The notes under the pieces were generated by a model. That model saw only the letters and a list, made by a program, of their open reading frames with translations. It was not told the origin of the DNA and searched no databases. A program made the position numbers and the translations under genes. This document shows positions 33,333-42,676 of a stretch of 64,000 nucleotides of DNA, piece after piece. The DNA lies in assembly GCA_049673305.1 (NCBI GenBank), contig JBATXM010000150.1:1-64000 (forward strand), in the 5' to 3' direction. The stretch is from GCA-003244245 sp049673305. GTDB lineage: Bacteria > Actinomycetota > Actinomycetes > Mycobacteriales > Pseudonocardiaceae. The number at the start of each line of letters is the position of its first letter. The first letter of the stretch is position 1.

Positions 33333-33788
33333 GTGAGTACCCCGTCCGAGCGGATCTTCGCACACCGTGAAGATGACGACGGTGTCGAGCTGCGGCACTT
33401 CCCGTCCGCGCAGGCTCGGCATCCGGTGACGCTGACTCAGACGGCAGACCAGATCGCGGATGGAACCGCACTCCGAGAAGCGGGGGCCGACTTCGTCGAC
33501 GATCTGCGGTGGGCGCGGGATGCGGACGACATCGCGCAGCGGATCACCGAGCGGCCGCGCAACCTCGATCCGCGCACCGACGCCTACCTCGCCGCGCTCG
33601 CCGAACACTTCACCGCTGCACAACGAGGTCCCCACGCCACCGTGGAGCAGCGAACCCGGCCGTTTTCTGTCCCGCATCTGGTGGTCTTGCTACCCCGGCC
33701 TGTGGGCACGTGCGCCATCGTGGAGTCACCTGCGGCGTTTCGTCGGCGGGGCATCCTGCTCGGCGCGGGCATGCTGAACCGGTTGTAG
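33333..33788 (+). CDS. Hypothetical protein, possibly with internal frame damage
   Basis: A 151-residue frame from GTG 33333. EAGADFVDDLRWARDADD, then DPRTDAYLAALAEHFTAAQR and the C-terminal ESPAAFRRRGILLG resemble recurrent Pseudonocardiaceae proteins that I cannot name. The stretch between about residues 110 and 127 reads better in another frame (RFLSRIWWSCYPGLWARA), which suggests two compensating shifts. No toxin or regulator partner is adjacent. Its promoter gap is shared with the STAND partner gene. Confidence 0.5.
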   Translation: MSTPSERIFAHREDDDGVELRHFPSAQARHPVTLTQTADQIADGTALREAGADFVDDLRWARDADDIAQRITERPRNLDPRTDAYLAALAEHFTAAQRGPHATVEQRTRPFSVPHLVVLLPRPVGTCAIVESPAAFRRRGILLGAGMLNRL

Positions 33789-33817
33789 CGATGCGCCGAG
33801 CCGAGATCTTAATAAAT

Positions 33818-33860
33818 CACGCCACCGACCGCGCTGGAGTTCAGCGAGATCGGCGGCGCG
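33818..33860 (+). pseudogene. Diverged fragment of a second cysN 3' region
   Basis: These 43 bases match 29155-29197 inside cysN at 40 positions; the three differences are all transitions. The fragment translates as TPPTALEFSEIGGA against TPPTTLELNEIGGA in CysN. The flanks do not match. It lies at the far side of the accessory island from cysN, in the same orientation. Confidence 0.7.
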
Positions 33861-33892
33861 CTCATCAGCCTCGTCAGCACGTGGGCCGGGTG

Positions 33893-35677
33893 CTACAGGT
33901 ACTGGCCGGTGTTGGTGGCGGTGTCGATGGCTCGGCCGGAGTCGGAGTTCTTACCGGATACCAGGGTGCGGATGTACACGATCCGCTCGCCCTTCTTACC
34001 CGAGATCCGCGCCCAGTCATCCGGGTTGGTGGTATTGGGTAGGTCCTCGTTCTCGGCGAACTCGTCGACGATCGAGTCGAGCAGATGAGTCATCCGTAAT
34101 CCCGGCTGGCCCGTCTCCAGCACTGACTTGATCGCCTTCTTCTTCGCCCGGTCGACAATGTTCTGGATCATCGCGCCAGAGTTGAAGTCCCGGAAGTAGA
34201 GGACTTCTTTATCGCCGTTGGCGTAGGTGACCTCCAGGAAACGGTTCTCCTCGCTCTCGGCGTACATCCGCTCAACGGTGGCCTGGATCATCGCCTGAAT
34301 GCAGGCCTGCCGGTCCCGCCCGAATTCGGCGAGGTCGTCGGCGTGCAGCGGTAGCGTCGTCGTCAGGTACTTGGAGAAGACGTCCCTGGCCGCCTCGGCG
34401 TCTGGACGCTCAATCTTGATCTTCACGTCAAGCCGCCCGGGACGCAGGATCGCCGGATCGATCATGTCCTCGCGGTTGGAGGCGCCAATGACGATGACGT
34501 TCTCCAACCCCTCCACGCCATCGATCTCGCTGAGCAGCTGCGGCACGATCGTGGTCTCGACGTCGGAGGAAACCCCCGACCCCCGGGTACGGAAGATCGA
34601 ATCCATCTCGTCGAAGAACACGATGACCGGGGTACCCTCTGACGCCTTCTCTCTGGCCCGCTGGAAGATCAGTCGGATGTGCCGCTCGGTTTCCCCGACG
34701 TACTTGTTGAGCAGCTCAGGACCCTTGATGTTGAGGAAGTAACTCTTGGCCTCGGTGTCCCCTCGAACCTGGGCCACCTTCTTGGCCAACGAGTTGGCCA
34801 CCGCCTTGGCGATCAGGGTCTTGCCGCATCCGGGAGGACCGTAGAGCAGTACACCTTTGGGCGGGCGCAGCTCGTAGGTGCGGAACAGCTCGGCATGCAG
34901 GAATGGCAGCTCGACCGCGTCGCGAATCTGCTCGATCTGGTTGGCCAGGCCGCCGATGTCCTCATACCCGATGTCGGGGACCTCCTCTAGCACAAGATCC
35001 TCAACCTCCGCCTTGGGCACCCGCTCGTAGGCGTACGCGGCCTTGGTGTCCACCAGGAGGGAGTCACCCGGCTTGAGCGGCACGGCGTCGGGATTGTCCG
35101 GGCCGGGGAGCAGCGGGTCAGCCAGCCATACCACACGTTCTTCGTCGGCGTGCCCGACGACCAGCGCCCGTAGGCCACAGTCGAGCACTTCGCGCAGTGC
35201 ACAGACCTCGCCGGTCGACTCGAATGCGCCTGCTTCCACCACAGTCAGCGCCTCATTGAGCCGCACGCTCTGTCCTCGGCGCAGCTGCGGAACCTCGACC
35301 GAAGGCGACACCGCCACCCGCATCCGGCGCCCGGAGGTGAATACGTCCACGGAGCCGTCGTCGAAGCAGACGAGAAACACGCCATAGCCGCTGGGCGGCT
35401 GAGCCAGCCGGTCGACCTCCTCGCGTAGCGCGAGGAGCTGGCTACGGGCCTCCCGCAGCGTCTCAACCAGTTTGGCGTTGCGCTCGGTGAGCTGGGCCAC
35501 CGACGCGGAGGCCTCGGCGAGGCGCTCCTCAAGCAACCGGACATGCCGGGGAGACTCGGTCAATCGGCGACGCAACAGCGTCACCTCATCCTCGAGGACC
35601 CTGATCTGAGCGGCCAGCGCGGGGTCGATACGGTCTCGGCCCTCAGCGGCTCGGTCGCTGGAATAATCGTGCGGCAC
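33893..35677 (-). CDS. mpa: Proteasome-associated ATPase Mpa/ARC
   Basis: A hexameric AAA+ unfoldase that feeds pupylated proteins into the 20S proteasome. N-terminal coiled coil (about residues 20-75), two OB-like domains, Walker A GPPGCGKTLIAKA, Walker B VIVFFDEMDSIF, and the proteasome-docking tail GQYL at the C-terminus are all intact in 594 residues. GTG 35677 has GAGGAGGTG upstream. The usual downstream dop-pup-prcB-prcA genes are absent; an accessory island follows instead. Confidence 0.97.
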   Translation of the reverse strand: MPHDYSSDRAAEGRDRIDPALAAQIRVLEDEVTLLRRRLTESPRHVRLLEERLAEASASVAQLTERNAKLVETLREARSQLLALREEVDRLAQPPSGYGVFLVCFDDGSVDVFTSGRRMRVAVSPSVEVPQLRRGQSVRLNEALTVVEAGAFESTGEVCALREVLDCGLRALVVGHADEERVVWLADPLLPGPDNPDAVPLKPGDSLLVDTKAAYAYERVPKAEVEDLVLEEVPDIGYEDIGGLANQIEQIRDAVELPFLHAELFRTYELRPPKGVLLYGPPGCGKTLIAKAVANSLAKKVAQVRGDTEAKSYFLNIKGPELLNKYVGETERHIRLIFQRAREKASEGTPVIVFFDEMDSIFRTRGSGVSSDVETTIVPQLLSEIDGVEGLENVIVIGASNREDMIDPAILRPGRLDVKIKIERPDAEAARDVFSKYLTTTLPLHADDLAEFGRDRQACIQAMIQATVERMYAESEENRFLEVTYANGDKEVLYFRDFNSGAMIQNIVDRAKKKAIKSVLETGQPGLRMTHLLDSIVDEFAENEDLPNTTNPDDWARISGKKGERIVYIRTLVSGKNSDSGRAIDTATNTGQYL

Positions 35678-35825
35678 GAGGCACCTCCTCCCACACGGTT
35701 CTGGAGACTATTAACGGTACGGGACAGCGCGCCAGAACCGTGAGTTAACGGCGGATCAACTCCCGGCAGACCACCGCCCGGCCGGGTGCGCAGCGCTGTC
35801 GGGGGTCTCGCCTACCCTGCGGGCT

Positions 35826-36761
35826 ATGACGGAGATCCTGGCCAGCGCCCCGACCGCCACCAACCCAGCCACCAACCCCGAAACCAGACCTGTCGCGCGC
35901 AGGCGTCCAGCCCTGTCACCGTCGCGAGCAGCGGATTTCAAGCAGTGTCCGCTGCTGTACCGGTTCCGGGCGGTCGACCGGCTGCCCGAGGCACCGAGCC
36001 GGTTGCAGGTCCGCGGCACCGTGGTCCACGCGGCGCTGGAGCGGCTTTTCGCGCTGTCCCCCGACCGGCGAGACGCCGAGGCCGGGCGTGACCTGGTGGA
36101 TCCTGCCTGGCGCGAGATCCTGGCGGGCAGCCCGGAGCTGGCCGAGCTGTTCACCGGCCCGCAGGATCCAGAGCTCGCCGAGTGGCTCGATTCAGCGCGT
36201 GCGCTCATCGATGCCTACTTCGAGCTGGAGAACCCCCGGCTGGTCCAGCACGAGGCCTGCGAGCTGCTGGTGGAGGCGGAGCTGGCCGCCAGCGATACCA
36301 CCGATGAGGAGCCGCTGCTGCTGCGGGGATACATCGACCGGCTCGACGTCGCCCCTACCGGGGAAATCCGGGTCGTGGACTACAAGTCTGGCGCCGCGCC
36401 ACGGGAGGTCTTCGAAGCTAAGGCGCTGTTCCAGATGAAGTTCTACGCGCTGGTCCTGCTTCGGATCCGCGGCGTGGTGCCGCGCCAACTGCGGCTGCTC
36501 TACCTAGCTGACCGGCAAGCGTTGAGCTACGCTCCCGACGAGGCGGAGCTCATCCGCTTCGAGCGCACCCTCGCCGCGATCTGGTCAGCGATCCGACGGG
36601 CCGCCCTCAGCGGTGATTTCCGCCCCAGCCCCAGCCGGATGTGTGACTGGTGTGATCACAAGTCCCGCTGCCCGGCGTTTGGCGGCATCGCACCGTCGTA
36701 CCCGGGCTGGCCGGACCTCTTCGGCGCGGGCTCGGAAACCGCGCGCGACCGCGCGGAGTAG
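35826..36761 (+). CDS. RecB/Cas4-like PD-(D/E)XK nuclease with Fe-S cysteines
   Basis: A 311-residue single-domain exonuclease, syntenic with Rv2119. The start SPSRAADFKQCPLLYRFR has the first cluster Cys. LRGYIDRLDVAPTGEIRVVDYKSG supplies the Asp and the D-x-K nuclease core, and the C-terminal CDWCDHKSRCPAF gives three further Cys, as in AddB/Cas4 nucleases. No CRISPR array is nearby, so a DNA-repair role is more likely. It diverges from mpa. Confidence 0.9.
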   Translation: MTEILASAPTATNPATNPETRPVARRRPALSPSRAADFKQCPLLYRFRAVDRLPEAPSRLQVRGTVVHAALERLFALSPDRRDAEAGRDLVDPAWREILAGSPELAELFTGPQDPELAEWLDSARALIDAYFELENPRLVQHEACELLVEAELAASDTTDEEPLLLRGYIDRLDVAPTGEIRVVDYKSGAAPREVFEAKALFQMKFYALVLLRIRGVVPRQLRLLYLADRQALSYAPDEAELIRFERTLAAIWSAIRRAALSGDFRPSPSRMCDWCDHKSRCPAFGGIAPSYPGWPDLFGAGSETARDRAE

Positions 36762-36780
36762 CCACCTGCGTCGAAGACCC

Positions 36781-37044
36781 TCACAGGTAGCGGTAGACAT
36801 CGGTGGTGCTGATCCCCCGGCCAAGCATGAGCACCTGCACCCGGTAGAGCAGTTGGGAAATCTCCTCCGCCAACCGGTCGTCAGATTCGTGTTCGGCGGC
36901 GATCCACACCTCGCCGGCCTCCTCGAGCACCTTCTTGCCCTGCGCATGCACCCCGTCGGCCAGCGCCGCCACCGTGGCTGAGCCAGCCGGCCGAGTCCGA
37001 GCACGCTCAGTGAGCTCGTCGAACAGCTCGTCAAACGTCTTCAC
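36781..37044 (-). CDS. hisE: Phosphoribosyl-ATP diphosphatase HisE
   Basis: Second step of histidine biosynthesis. An 87-residue all-helical MazG-like protein with the metal-binding pattern KKVLEEAGEVWIAAE and EEISQLLYRVQVLML. GTG 37044 is the start. It lies 21 bases downstream of metH, probably in one transcript. hisG, its almost invariable downstream neighbour in actinobacteria, is missing. Confidence 0.93.
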   Translation of the reverse strand: MKTFDELFDELTERARTRPAGSATVAALADGVHAQGKKVLEEAGEVWIAAEHESDDRLAEEISQLLYRVQVLMLGRGISTTDVYRYL

Positions 37045-37065
37045 CGGGCGCCACCCGCACGACCC

Positions 37066-40000
37066 TCACGCATTGAAGTACTTGGCTTCCGGGTGGTGCG
37101 CGACGATGGCGTCGGTGGACTGCTCCGGGTGCAGCTGGAACTCCTCAGACAGCGTCACCCCGATCCGCTCTGGCCGCAGCAGCGTGACGATCTTCGCTCG
37201 GTCCTCGAGTTCCGGGCAGGCCCCATAGCCGAGTGAATATCGGGCGCCCCGGTAACCGAGCTTGAAGAATTCCTCCACCTCAGCCGGGTCCTCCTCGGCC
37301 ATCGCTGTCCCCGAGACAAAACGAAGCTCCTCCCGGATCCGCCGGTGCCAGTACTCGGCCAACGCCTCGGTCAGCTGCACGCCCAGACCGTGCACCTCGA
37401 GATAGTCCCGGTAGGCGTCTTTGGCGAACAACTCGGCCGCGTAGTCAGCGATCGCCTGGCCCATCGTCACCAGGTGCAACGGCAGGACGTCGACCTCGCC
37501 GGCAGCCAGTGCCACCGCCTGCGGCCGGTAGAAGTCCGCCAGGCACAGCCGGCGGTCGCGGCGCTGGCGGGGAAAGGTGAAGTGGAACCGGTGCGCCGCG
37601 TCCGGACGGGGTTCGGCGAGCACCATCAGCGTGTCGCCGTCCGCGACCGCCGGGAAGTACCCGTAGACCACCGCGGCGTGCGCGAGCACCCCCTCGGTGG
37701 TCAGCCGGTCCAACCAGTAGCGCAGCCGGGGCCGGCCCTCAGTTTCCACCAGCTCCTCGTAGGAGGGGCCCTCCTTGCTCCGGGACCCGCGCAGGCCCCA
37801 CTGGCCCAGGAAGGTGGCCCGCTCGTCGAGCATCGCGGTGAACTCCGCCACCGGGATGCCGGTGACCACCCGGGAGCCCCAGAACGGTGGAACCGGGATC
37901 GGCACATCGGTGGCGACGTCGGAGCGGGCTACCGGCCCGTCGGCGTCGGAGACGTCGGCCTCCCGAGCCCGGCGCGCCTGCGCGATGCGCAGCGACCGCT
38001 CCCGGCGAGTCTTGCGCTCGGCCGCCTTGGCCTCCTCCTTCGGATCGGCGAGCACGGTGCCGCCCCGCTTCCGAGTCATGATCGAGTCCATCAGCCGTAG
38101 GCCTTCGAAGGCGTCCCGGGCGTAGCGGACCTCCCCGGGATACAGCTCGGCGAGATCGCTCTCCACGTAGGCACGGGTCAGCGCCGCCCCGCCGAGCAGC
38201 ACCGGCGTGTCGGACAGGCCCCGGGAGTTCATCTCCTCCAGGTTCTCCTTCATGATCACCGTTGACTTGACGAGGAGCCCCGACATCCCAATGGCATCCG
38301 CACGGTGCTCCCCGGCAGCCTGCAAGATCGCGCTGATGGGCTGCTTGATACCGAGGTTGATCACCTCGTAGCCGTTGTTGGATAGAATGATGTCCACCAG
38401 GTTCTTGCCAATGTCGTGCACGTCACCCTTGACAGTGGCCAGCACCAGCCGGCCCTTGCCGGTAGCGTTGTCGGAGCGCTCCATATGAGGTTCGAGGTGC
38501 CCGACGGACGCCTTCATCACCTCCGCTGATTGCAGCACGAACGGCAGTTGCATCTGGCCCGAGCCGAACAGCTCACCGACGGTCCGCATCCCGGACAGCA
38601 GGGTGTCATTGATGATCTGTAGCGCGGGCCGCTGCTCCAGGGCGGCGTCCAGGTCCTCAGCCAGCCCGTTGCGGTCCCCGTCGACGATCCGCCGCTCCAA
38701 CCGCTCGAACAGGGGCAGCGCGGCGAGCTCAGCCGCTCGGGACTGCCGGGACGAGGACGTTGTGACGCCCTCGAACAGCGCCATCAGCTGCTGCAGCGGA
38801 TCGTATTCTTCCCCGTCTCCCCCAGGATCCCCAGCCCCGGACCGGCGCCGGTCGTACACCAGATCCAGTGCCACGGCCCGTTGCTCGTCCGGGATCCGGG
38901 CCATCGGAAGGATCTTCGAGGCGTGCACGATCGCGGTGTCCAACCCGGCCTGCACGCACTCGTGCAGGAACACCGAGTTGAGCACCTGCCGGGCCGCCGG
39001 GTTGAGACCGAAAGACACGTTGGACACCCCGAGCGTGGTCTGCACCTCCGGGTAGCGCCGCTTGACCTCGCGGATCGCCTCGATGGTCTCCAGCGCGTCG
39101 CGACGTGTCTCTTCCTGGCCGGTGGAGACGGGGAAGGTGAGGCAGTCGATGATGATGTCGCAGGTACGCATGCCCCAGGTGGTGGTCAGGTCATCGATCA
39201 GCCGCGACGCCACCCGCACCTTCCACTGCGCGGTGCGGGCCTGGCCCTGCTCGTCGATGCACAGCGCCACCACGGCCGTCCCATGCTCGCGGACCAGCTC
39301 CATGACGCGCTGGTAGCGCGAGCCGGGCCCGTCGCCGTCCTCGTAGTTCACCGAGTTGACCGCGCACCGCCCACCGAGGCGTTCCAGGCCGGCGCGGAGC
39401 ACCTCAGGTTCGGTGGAGTCCAGCATGATCGGCAGCGTCGACGCGGTGGCCAGCCGCCCAGCCAGCTCGGCCATATCGGCGGCACCGTCGCGGCCGACAT
39501 AGTCCACGTTCAGGTCAATCAGGTGCGCGCCATCCCGGGTCTGCGCGCGGGCGCTCTGGACGCAGTCCTCGAAGCGCCCGGCAAGCATGGCCTCGCGGAA
39601 CACCTTGGACCCGGTGGCGTTGGTCCGCTCGCCGATCATCAGCACACTGGCGTCCTGGCGGAACGGGACCGCGGTGTAGAGCGAGGACACCCCAGGCTCA
39701 GGAAGCGGCCGCCGGCTGCGGGAGGTCAGCCCAGACACCGCCCGCACCACCGCCGCGATGTGCTCCCAGGTCGTGCCGCAGCAACCCCCGACCAGCCGGA
39801 CGCCGAACTCGGTGACGAAGCCGGCCAGCGCGGTGGCCAGCTCGTCGGGGGTCAGCGGGTAGACCGCCCCGTCCCTACCGAGCTGGGGCAACCCGGCGTT
39901 GGGCATCACCGACAGCGGGATCCGGGAATGCTTGGCCAGCTGGCGCAGGTGCTCGCTCATCTCGGCCGGACCGGTGGCGCAGTTCAGCCCGATCAGGTCG

Positions 40001-40650
40001 ATGCCCAACGGTTCCAGCGCGGTGAGTGCGGCGCCGATTTCGGTGCCCAGCAGCATCGTTCCGGTGGTCTCCAGGGTGACCTGAGTGATGATCGGGACAT
40101 GCCGGCCCTCGGCCACCATCGCGCGGCGCGCGGCGATCACCGCAGCCTTGCACTGCAGCAGATCCTGGCTGGTCTCCACCAGCACCGCATCGACGCCACC
40201 GGCGAGCAGGCCGCGGACCTGTTCGACGTAGGCGTCGCGCAGCTCGGCGAAGGAGATGTGGCCCAGGGTCGGCAGCTTGGTGCCCGGGCCGACCGAGCCG
40301 AGCACGAACCGCGGCCGGTCTGGTTCAGTGAACTCATCAGCCACCTCGCGGGCCAGCGTGGCGCCCGCCTCGGCGAGCTCCCGGATCCGATCGGCGATGC
40401 CGTACTCGGCGAGGTTGGCCAGATTGGCGCCGAACGTGTTGGACTCCACCGCGTCGGCACCCACTTCCAGGTAGCCTCGGTGCACGGTGCGCACGACGTC
40501 CGGGCGGGTGACATTGAGGATCTCGTTGCAGCCCTCCAACCCGGCGAAGTCATCCAGGCTCAGGGGGACAGACTGCAACATCGTGCCCATCGCCCCATCG
40601 GCGACGAGAACTCGGCGCGTCAGGACATCGAGCAGCGGTGAGAGAACCAT
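37066..40650 (-). CDS. metH: Cobalamin-dependent methionine synthase MetH
   Basis: A 1194-residue multidomain enzyme. The homocysteine domain comes first (GAMGTMLQ; zinc Cys in GLNCATGP and GGCCGTTWEH). The folate domain has LMIGERTNATGSKVF. The cobalamin domain has the ligand His in KGDVHDIGKNLV with GMSGLLVKSTVIMKENL, and the SAM-binding reactivation domain ends with RYSLGYGACPELEDRA and PERIGVTLSEEFQLHPEQST. Complete. No cobalamin riboswitch fits in the 82 bases before it. Confidence 0.97.
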   Translation of the reverse strand: MVLSPLLDVLTRRVLVADGAMGTMLQSVPLSLDDFAGLEGCNEILNVTRPDVVRTVHRGYLEVGADAVESNTFGANLANLAEYGIADRIRELAEAGATLAREVADEFTEPDRPRFVLGSVGPGTKLPTLGHISFAELRDAYVEQVRGLLAGGVDAVLVETSQDLLQCKAAVIAARRAMVAEGRHVPIITQVTLETTGTMLLGTEIGAALTALEPLGIDLIGLNCATGPAEMSEHLRQLAKHSRIPLSVMPNAGLPQLGRDGAVYPLTPDELATALAGFVTEFGVRLVGGCCGTTWEHIAAVVRAVSGLTSRSRRPLPEPGVSSLYTAVPFRQDASVLMIGERTNATGSKVFREAMLAGRFEDCVQSARAQTRDGAHLIDLNVDYVGRDGAADMAELAGRLATASTLPIMLDSTEPEVLRAGLERLGGRCAVNSVNYEDGDGPGSRYQRVMELVREHGTAVVALCIDEQGQARTAQWKVRVASRLIDDLTTTWGMRTCDIIIDCLTFPVSTGQEETRRDALETIEAIREVKRRYPEVQTTLGVSNVSFGLNPAARQVLNSVFLHECVQAGLDTAIVHASKILPMARIPDEQRAVALDLVYDRRRSGAGDPGGDGEEYDPLQQLMALFEGVTTSSSRQSRAAELAALPLFERLERRIVDGDRNGLAEDLDAALEQRPALQIINDTLLSGMRTVGELFGSGQMQLPFVLQSAEVMKASVGHLEPHMERSDNATGKGRLVLATVKGDVHDIGKNLVDIILSNNGYEVINLGIKQPISAILQAAGEHRADAIGMSGLLVKSTVIMKENLEEMNSRGLSDTPVLLGGAALTRAYVESDLAELYPGEVRYARDAFEGLRLMDSIMTRKRGGTVLADPKEEAKAAERKTRRERSLRIAQARRAREADVSDADGPVARSDVATDVPIPVPPFWGSRVVTGIPVAEFTAMLDERATFLGQWGLRGSRSKEGPSYEELVETEGRPRLRYWLDRLTTEGVLAHAAVVYGYFPAVADGDTLMVLAEPRPDAAHRFHFTFPRQRRDRRLCLADFYRPQAVALAAGEVDVLPLHLVTMGQAIADYAAELFAKDAYRDYLEVHGLGVQLTEALAEYWHRRIREELRFVSGTAMAEEDPAEVEEFFKLGYRGARYSLGYGACPELEDRAKIVTLLRPERIGVTLSEEFQLHPEQSTDAIVAHHPEAKYFNA

Positions 40651-40732
40651 GAGATGCAGCGTAGAGCAGCGATATCAGGCTCGTGTGGCATCACTGACGG
40701 CCAGCGGGACCCAGGAGCCGTACGCTAGCGCG

Positions 40733-41650
40733 GTGACCCATCCGGACGCCTTCGGCAGTGACTCGGCCTCCTGCGGGTCGCCGCTGCCCCAGCTCACCTC
40801 CCCGGTGTTGGTCGCCGCGTTCGAGGGTTGGAACGACGCTGGGGACGCCGCGAGCACCGCGATCGAGCACTTGCAGCTGAGCTGGGACGCGACGCCGCTG
40901 GCCGAGCTTGACCCGGAGGACTACTACGACTTCCAGGTCACCAGGCCCACCACCAAGCTGGTCGACGGGATCACCCGGCGCATCGAGTGGCCCACCACCC
41001 GGCTATCGGTGTGCCGGCCGCCCGGGGCCGACTACGACGTGGTGCTGGTGCACGGCATCGAGCCGAACATGCGCTGGCGGTCGTTCTGCGATGAGCTGCT
41101 GCGCTACGTCATGGACCTCGGGATCACCACCGTGGTCAGCCTGGGCTCGCTGCTCGCCGACACCCCGCACACTCGGCCGGTGCCGGTCACCGGGACCGCC
41201 TACGACGCCGCCTCGGCCGCCCGGTTCAAGCTGGAGCGTTCCAAGTACGAGGGCCCCACCGGGATCGTGGGGATCTTCCAGGACGCCTGCGTGCAGGCCG
41301 GAGTGCCGGCCATTTCCTTCTGGGCGGCGGTGCCGCACTACGTCTCCGCCCCGCCTTCTCCCAAGGCCACCCTGGCGCTGCTGCACCGGGTAGAGGAGGC
41401 GCTCGACCTCGAGGTCCCGCTCGGCGCGCTGCCCGAGGAGTCCGAGGAGTGGGAGGCGACGGTCAGCGAGATGGCTGATGAGGACGACGAGGTCGCCAGC
41501 TACGTGCGTGCGCTGGAGGAGCGCGGTGATACCGACCTGACATTGCATGAGGCCAGTGGTGACGCTATCGCTGAGGACTTCGAGCGCTACCTACGCCGCC
41601 GCCGCCCCGGCGGTACCTCAGGCCCCAGAGGCCCCCGCGACAGCCGCTAA
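40733..41650 (+). CDS. PAC2 family protein (proteasome assembly chaperone-like)
   Basis: A 305-residue protein syntenic with Rv2125. LVAAFEGWNDAGDAASTAI, PTTKLVDGITRRIEWP, then VVLVHGIEPNMRWRSFCDEL and VVSLGSLLADTPHTRPV mark the PAC2 fold, related to eukaryotic proteasome assembly chaperones. The function in bacteria is unsettled. GTG 40733 is assumed; no clear ribosome binding site. Diverges from metH. Confidence 0.88.
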   Translation: MTHPDAFGSDSASCGSPLPQLTSPVLVAAFEGWNDAGDAASTAIEHLQLSWDATPLAELDPEDYYDFQVTRPTTKLVDGITRRIEWPTTRLSVCRPPGADYDVVLVHGIEPNMRWRSFCDELLRYVMDLGITTVVSLGSLLADTPHTRPVPVTGTAYDAASAARFKLERSKYEGPTGIVGIFQDACVQAGVPAISFWAAVPHYVSAPPSPKATLALLHRVEEALDLEVPLGALPEESEEWEATVSEMADEDDEVASYVRALEERGDTDLTLHEASGDAIAEDFERYLRRRRPGGTSGPRGPRDSR

Positions 41651-41669
41651 ACAAGCCGTTGGGGTGGAG

Positions 41670-42674
41670 TCATCGGCCCACAGCGGCGCGCAGTGACTCG
41701 GTGAGCGAACTCATTGTGGCGATCACCGCGGTGGGCTCGTAGCCGCAGTGGGCCATGCAGTTGGCACACCGTGGGTCGCGCCCGCGGCCGAACTGGGACC
41801 AGTCGGTGTCCTCGATCAGCTCGGCGTAGGTCGTCGCGTAGCTGTCATCGAGCAGATAGCAGGGGCGCTGCCAGCCCAGTAGCGAGTAGGACGGGATGCC
41901 CCAGGCGGTGCAGGCCAGCTCCCGCTTGCCTTCCAGGAAGTCAAGGAAGATCGGAGAGTGGTTGAGCCGCCAGCGCCTGCGTCGCCCCTGGCCGAATACC
42001 GCAGCGAACAGCGCGCGGGTCTGCGCCACGCTCAGCCAGTTCTCCTGGTCGGGCGCCTTGCCGTAGGCGTAGGCCGGGGAGATCTGCATGTTGTCCACAC
42101 CGAGCTCATCGTTGAGGTAGTCGAGCACCTCGATGACGGCAGCCGGGGTGTCGGTACTGAAGAACGTCGTGTTGGTCATGACCCGGAAACCGGCGTCCTG
42201 GGCTTGGCGGATCGCGTCGACCGCGGCGTCGAAGCCGCCCGCCTTGCACACGGAAGCGTCGTGGCGCTCCCGTAACCCGTCGATGTGCACCATCCAGGCG
42301 AAGTCACGGTGCGGGTGGAACTTGTGCAGGTGTTTGGGCAGCAGCAACGCGTTGGTGCACAAGAAGACGATCTTCTTTCGGGCCAGGAGCTGCCGGGTGA
42401 GTTCGTGGATCTGCGGGTGCATCAGCGGTTCGCCACCGGCGATCGACACCATCGGAGCGCCGCATTCCTCGACGGCGGCGATCGCCTGCTCGACCGGCAT
42501 CCGCTGCTTGAGCAGCGCAGCTGGCTGCTGGATCTTGCCACAGCCCCCGCACTTGAGGTTGCACGCGAACAGCGGCTCGAGCTCGACGAGCAGGGCGAAC
42601 TTCTCCCGGCGCAACAGCTTCTGCTTGACCAGGAAGCCCCCCAGCCGCAGCGATTGGCGCAAGGGCATGGCCAC
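41670..42674 (-). CDS. hpnH: Adenosylhopane synthase HpnH (radical SAM)
   Basis: Couples the 5'-deoxyadenosyl radical to diploptene (hopene) to give adenosylhopane, the first step of extended hopanoids. Starts AMPLRQSLRLGGFLVKQKL; cluster motif FACNLKCGGCGK (CxxxCxxC), GGEPLMHPQIHEL and the SPASM-like late Cys in CTAWGIP and CANCMAHCGY. 334 residues from GTG 42674, two bases after hpnG. Last gene of the hpnCDE-shc-hpnG-hpnH run. Confidence 0.94.
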   Translation of the reverse strand: MAMPLRQSLRLGGFLVKQKLLRREKFALLVELEPLFACNLKCGGCGKIQQPAALLKQRMPVEQAIAAVEECGAPMVSIAGGEPLMHPQIHELTRQLLARKKIVFLCTNALLLPKHLHKFHPHRDFAWMVHIDGLRERHDASVCKAGGFDAAVDAIRQAQDAGFRVMTNTTFFSTDTPAAVIEVLDYLNDELGVDNMQISPAYAYGKAPDQENWLSVAQTRALFAAVFGQGRRRRWRLNHSPIFLDFLEGKRELACTAWGIPSYSLLGWQRPCYLLDDSYATTYAELIEDTDWSQFGRGRDPRCANCMAHCGYEPTAVIATMSSLTESLRAAVGR

Positions 42675-42676
42675 AG

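Noticed and set aside
35826..36761. Cas4 of a CRISPR system
   Set aside because: Fe-S cysteines and nuclease core are Cas4-like, but there is no repeat array or cas gene in the window and synteny matches the housekeeping Rv2119 type.
38881..40641. 586-codon frame on the + strand opposite metH
   Set aside because: Antisense of conserved MetH domains; no family features.
40651..40732. Cobalamin riboswitch before metH
   Set aside because: The gap of 82 bases is too short and shared with a divergent gene.
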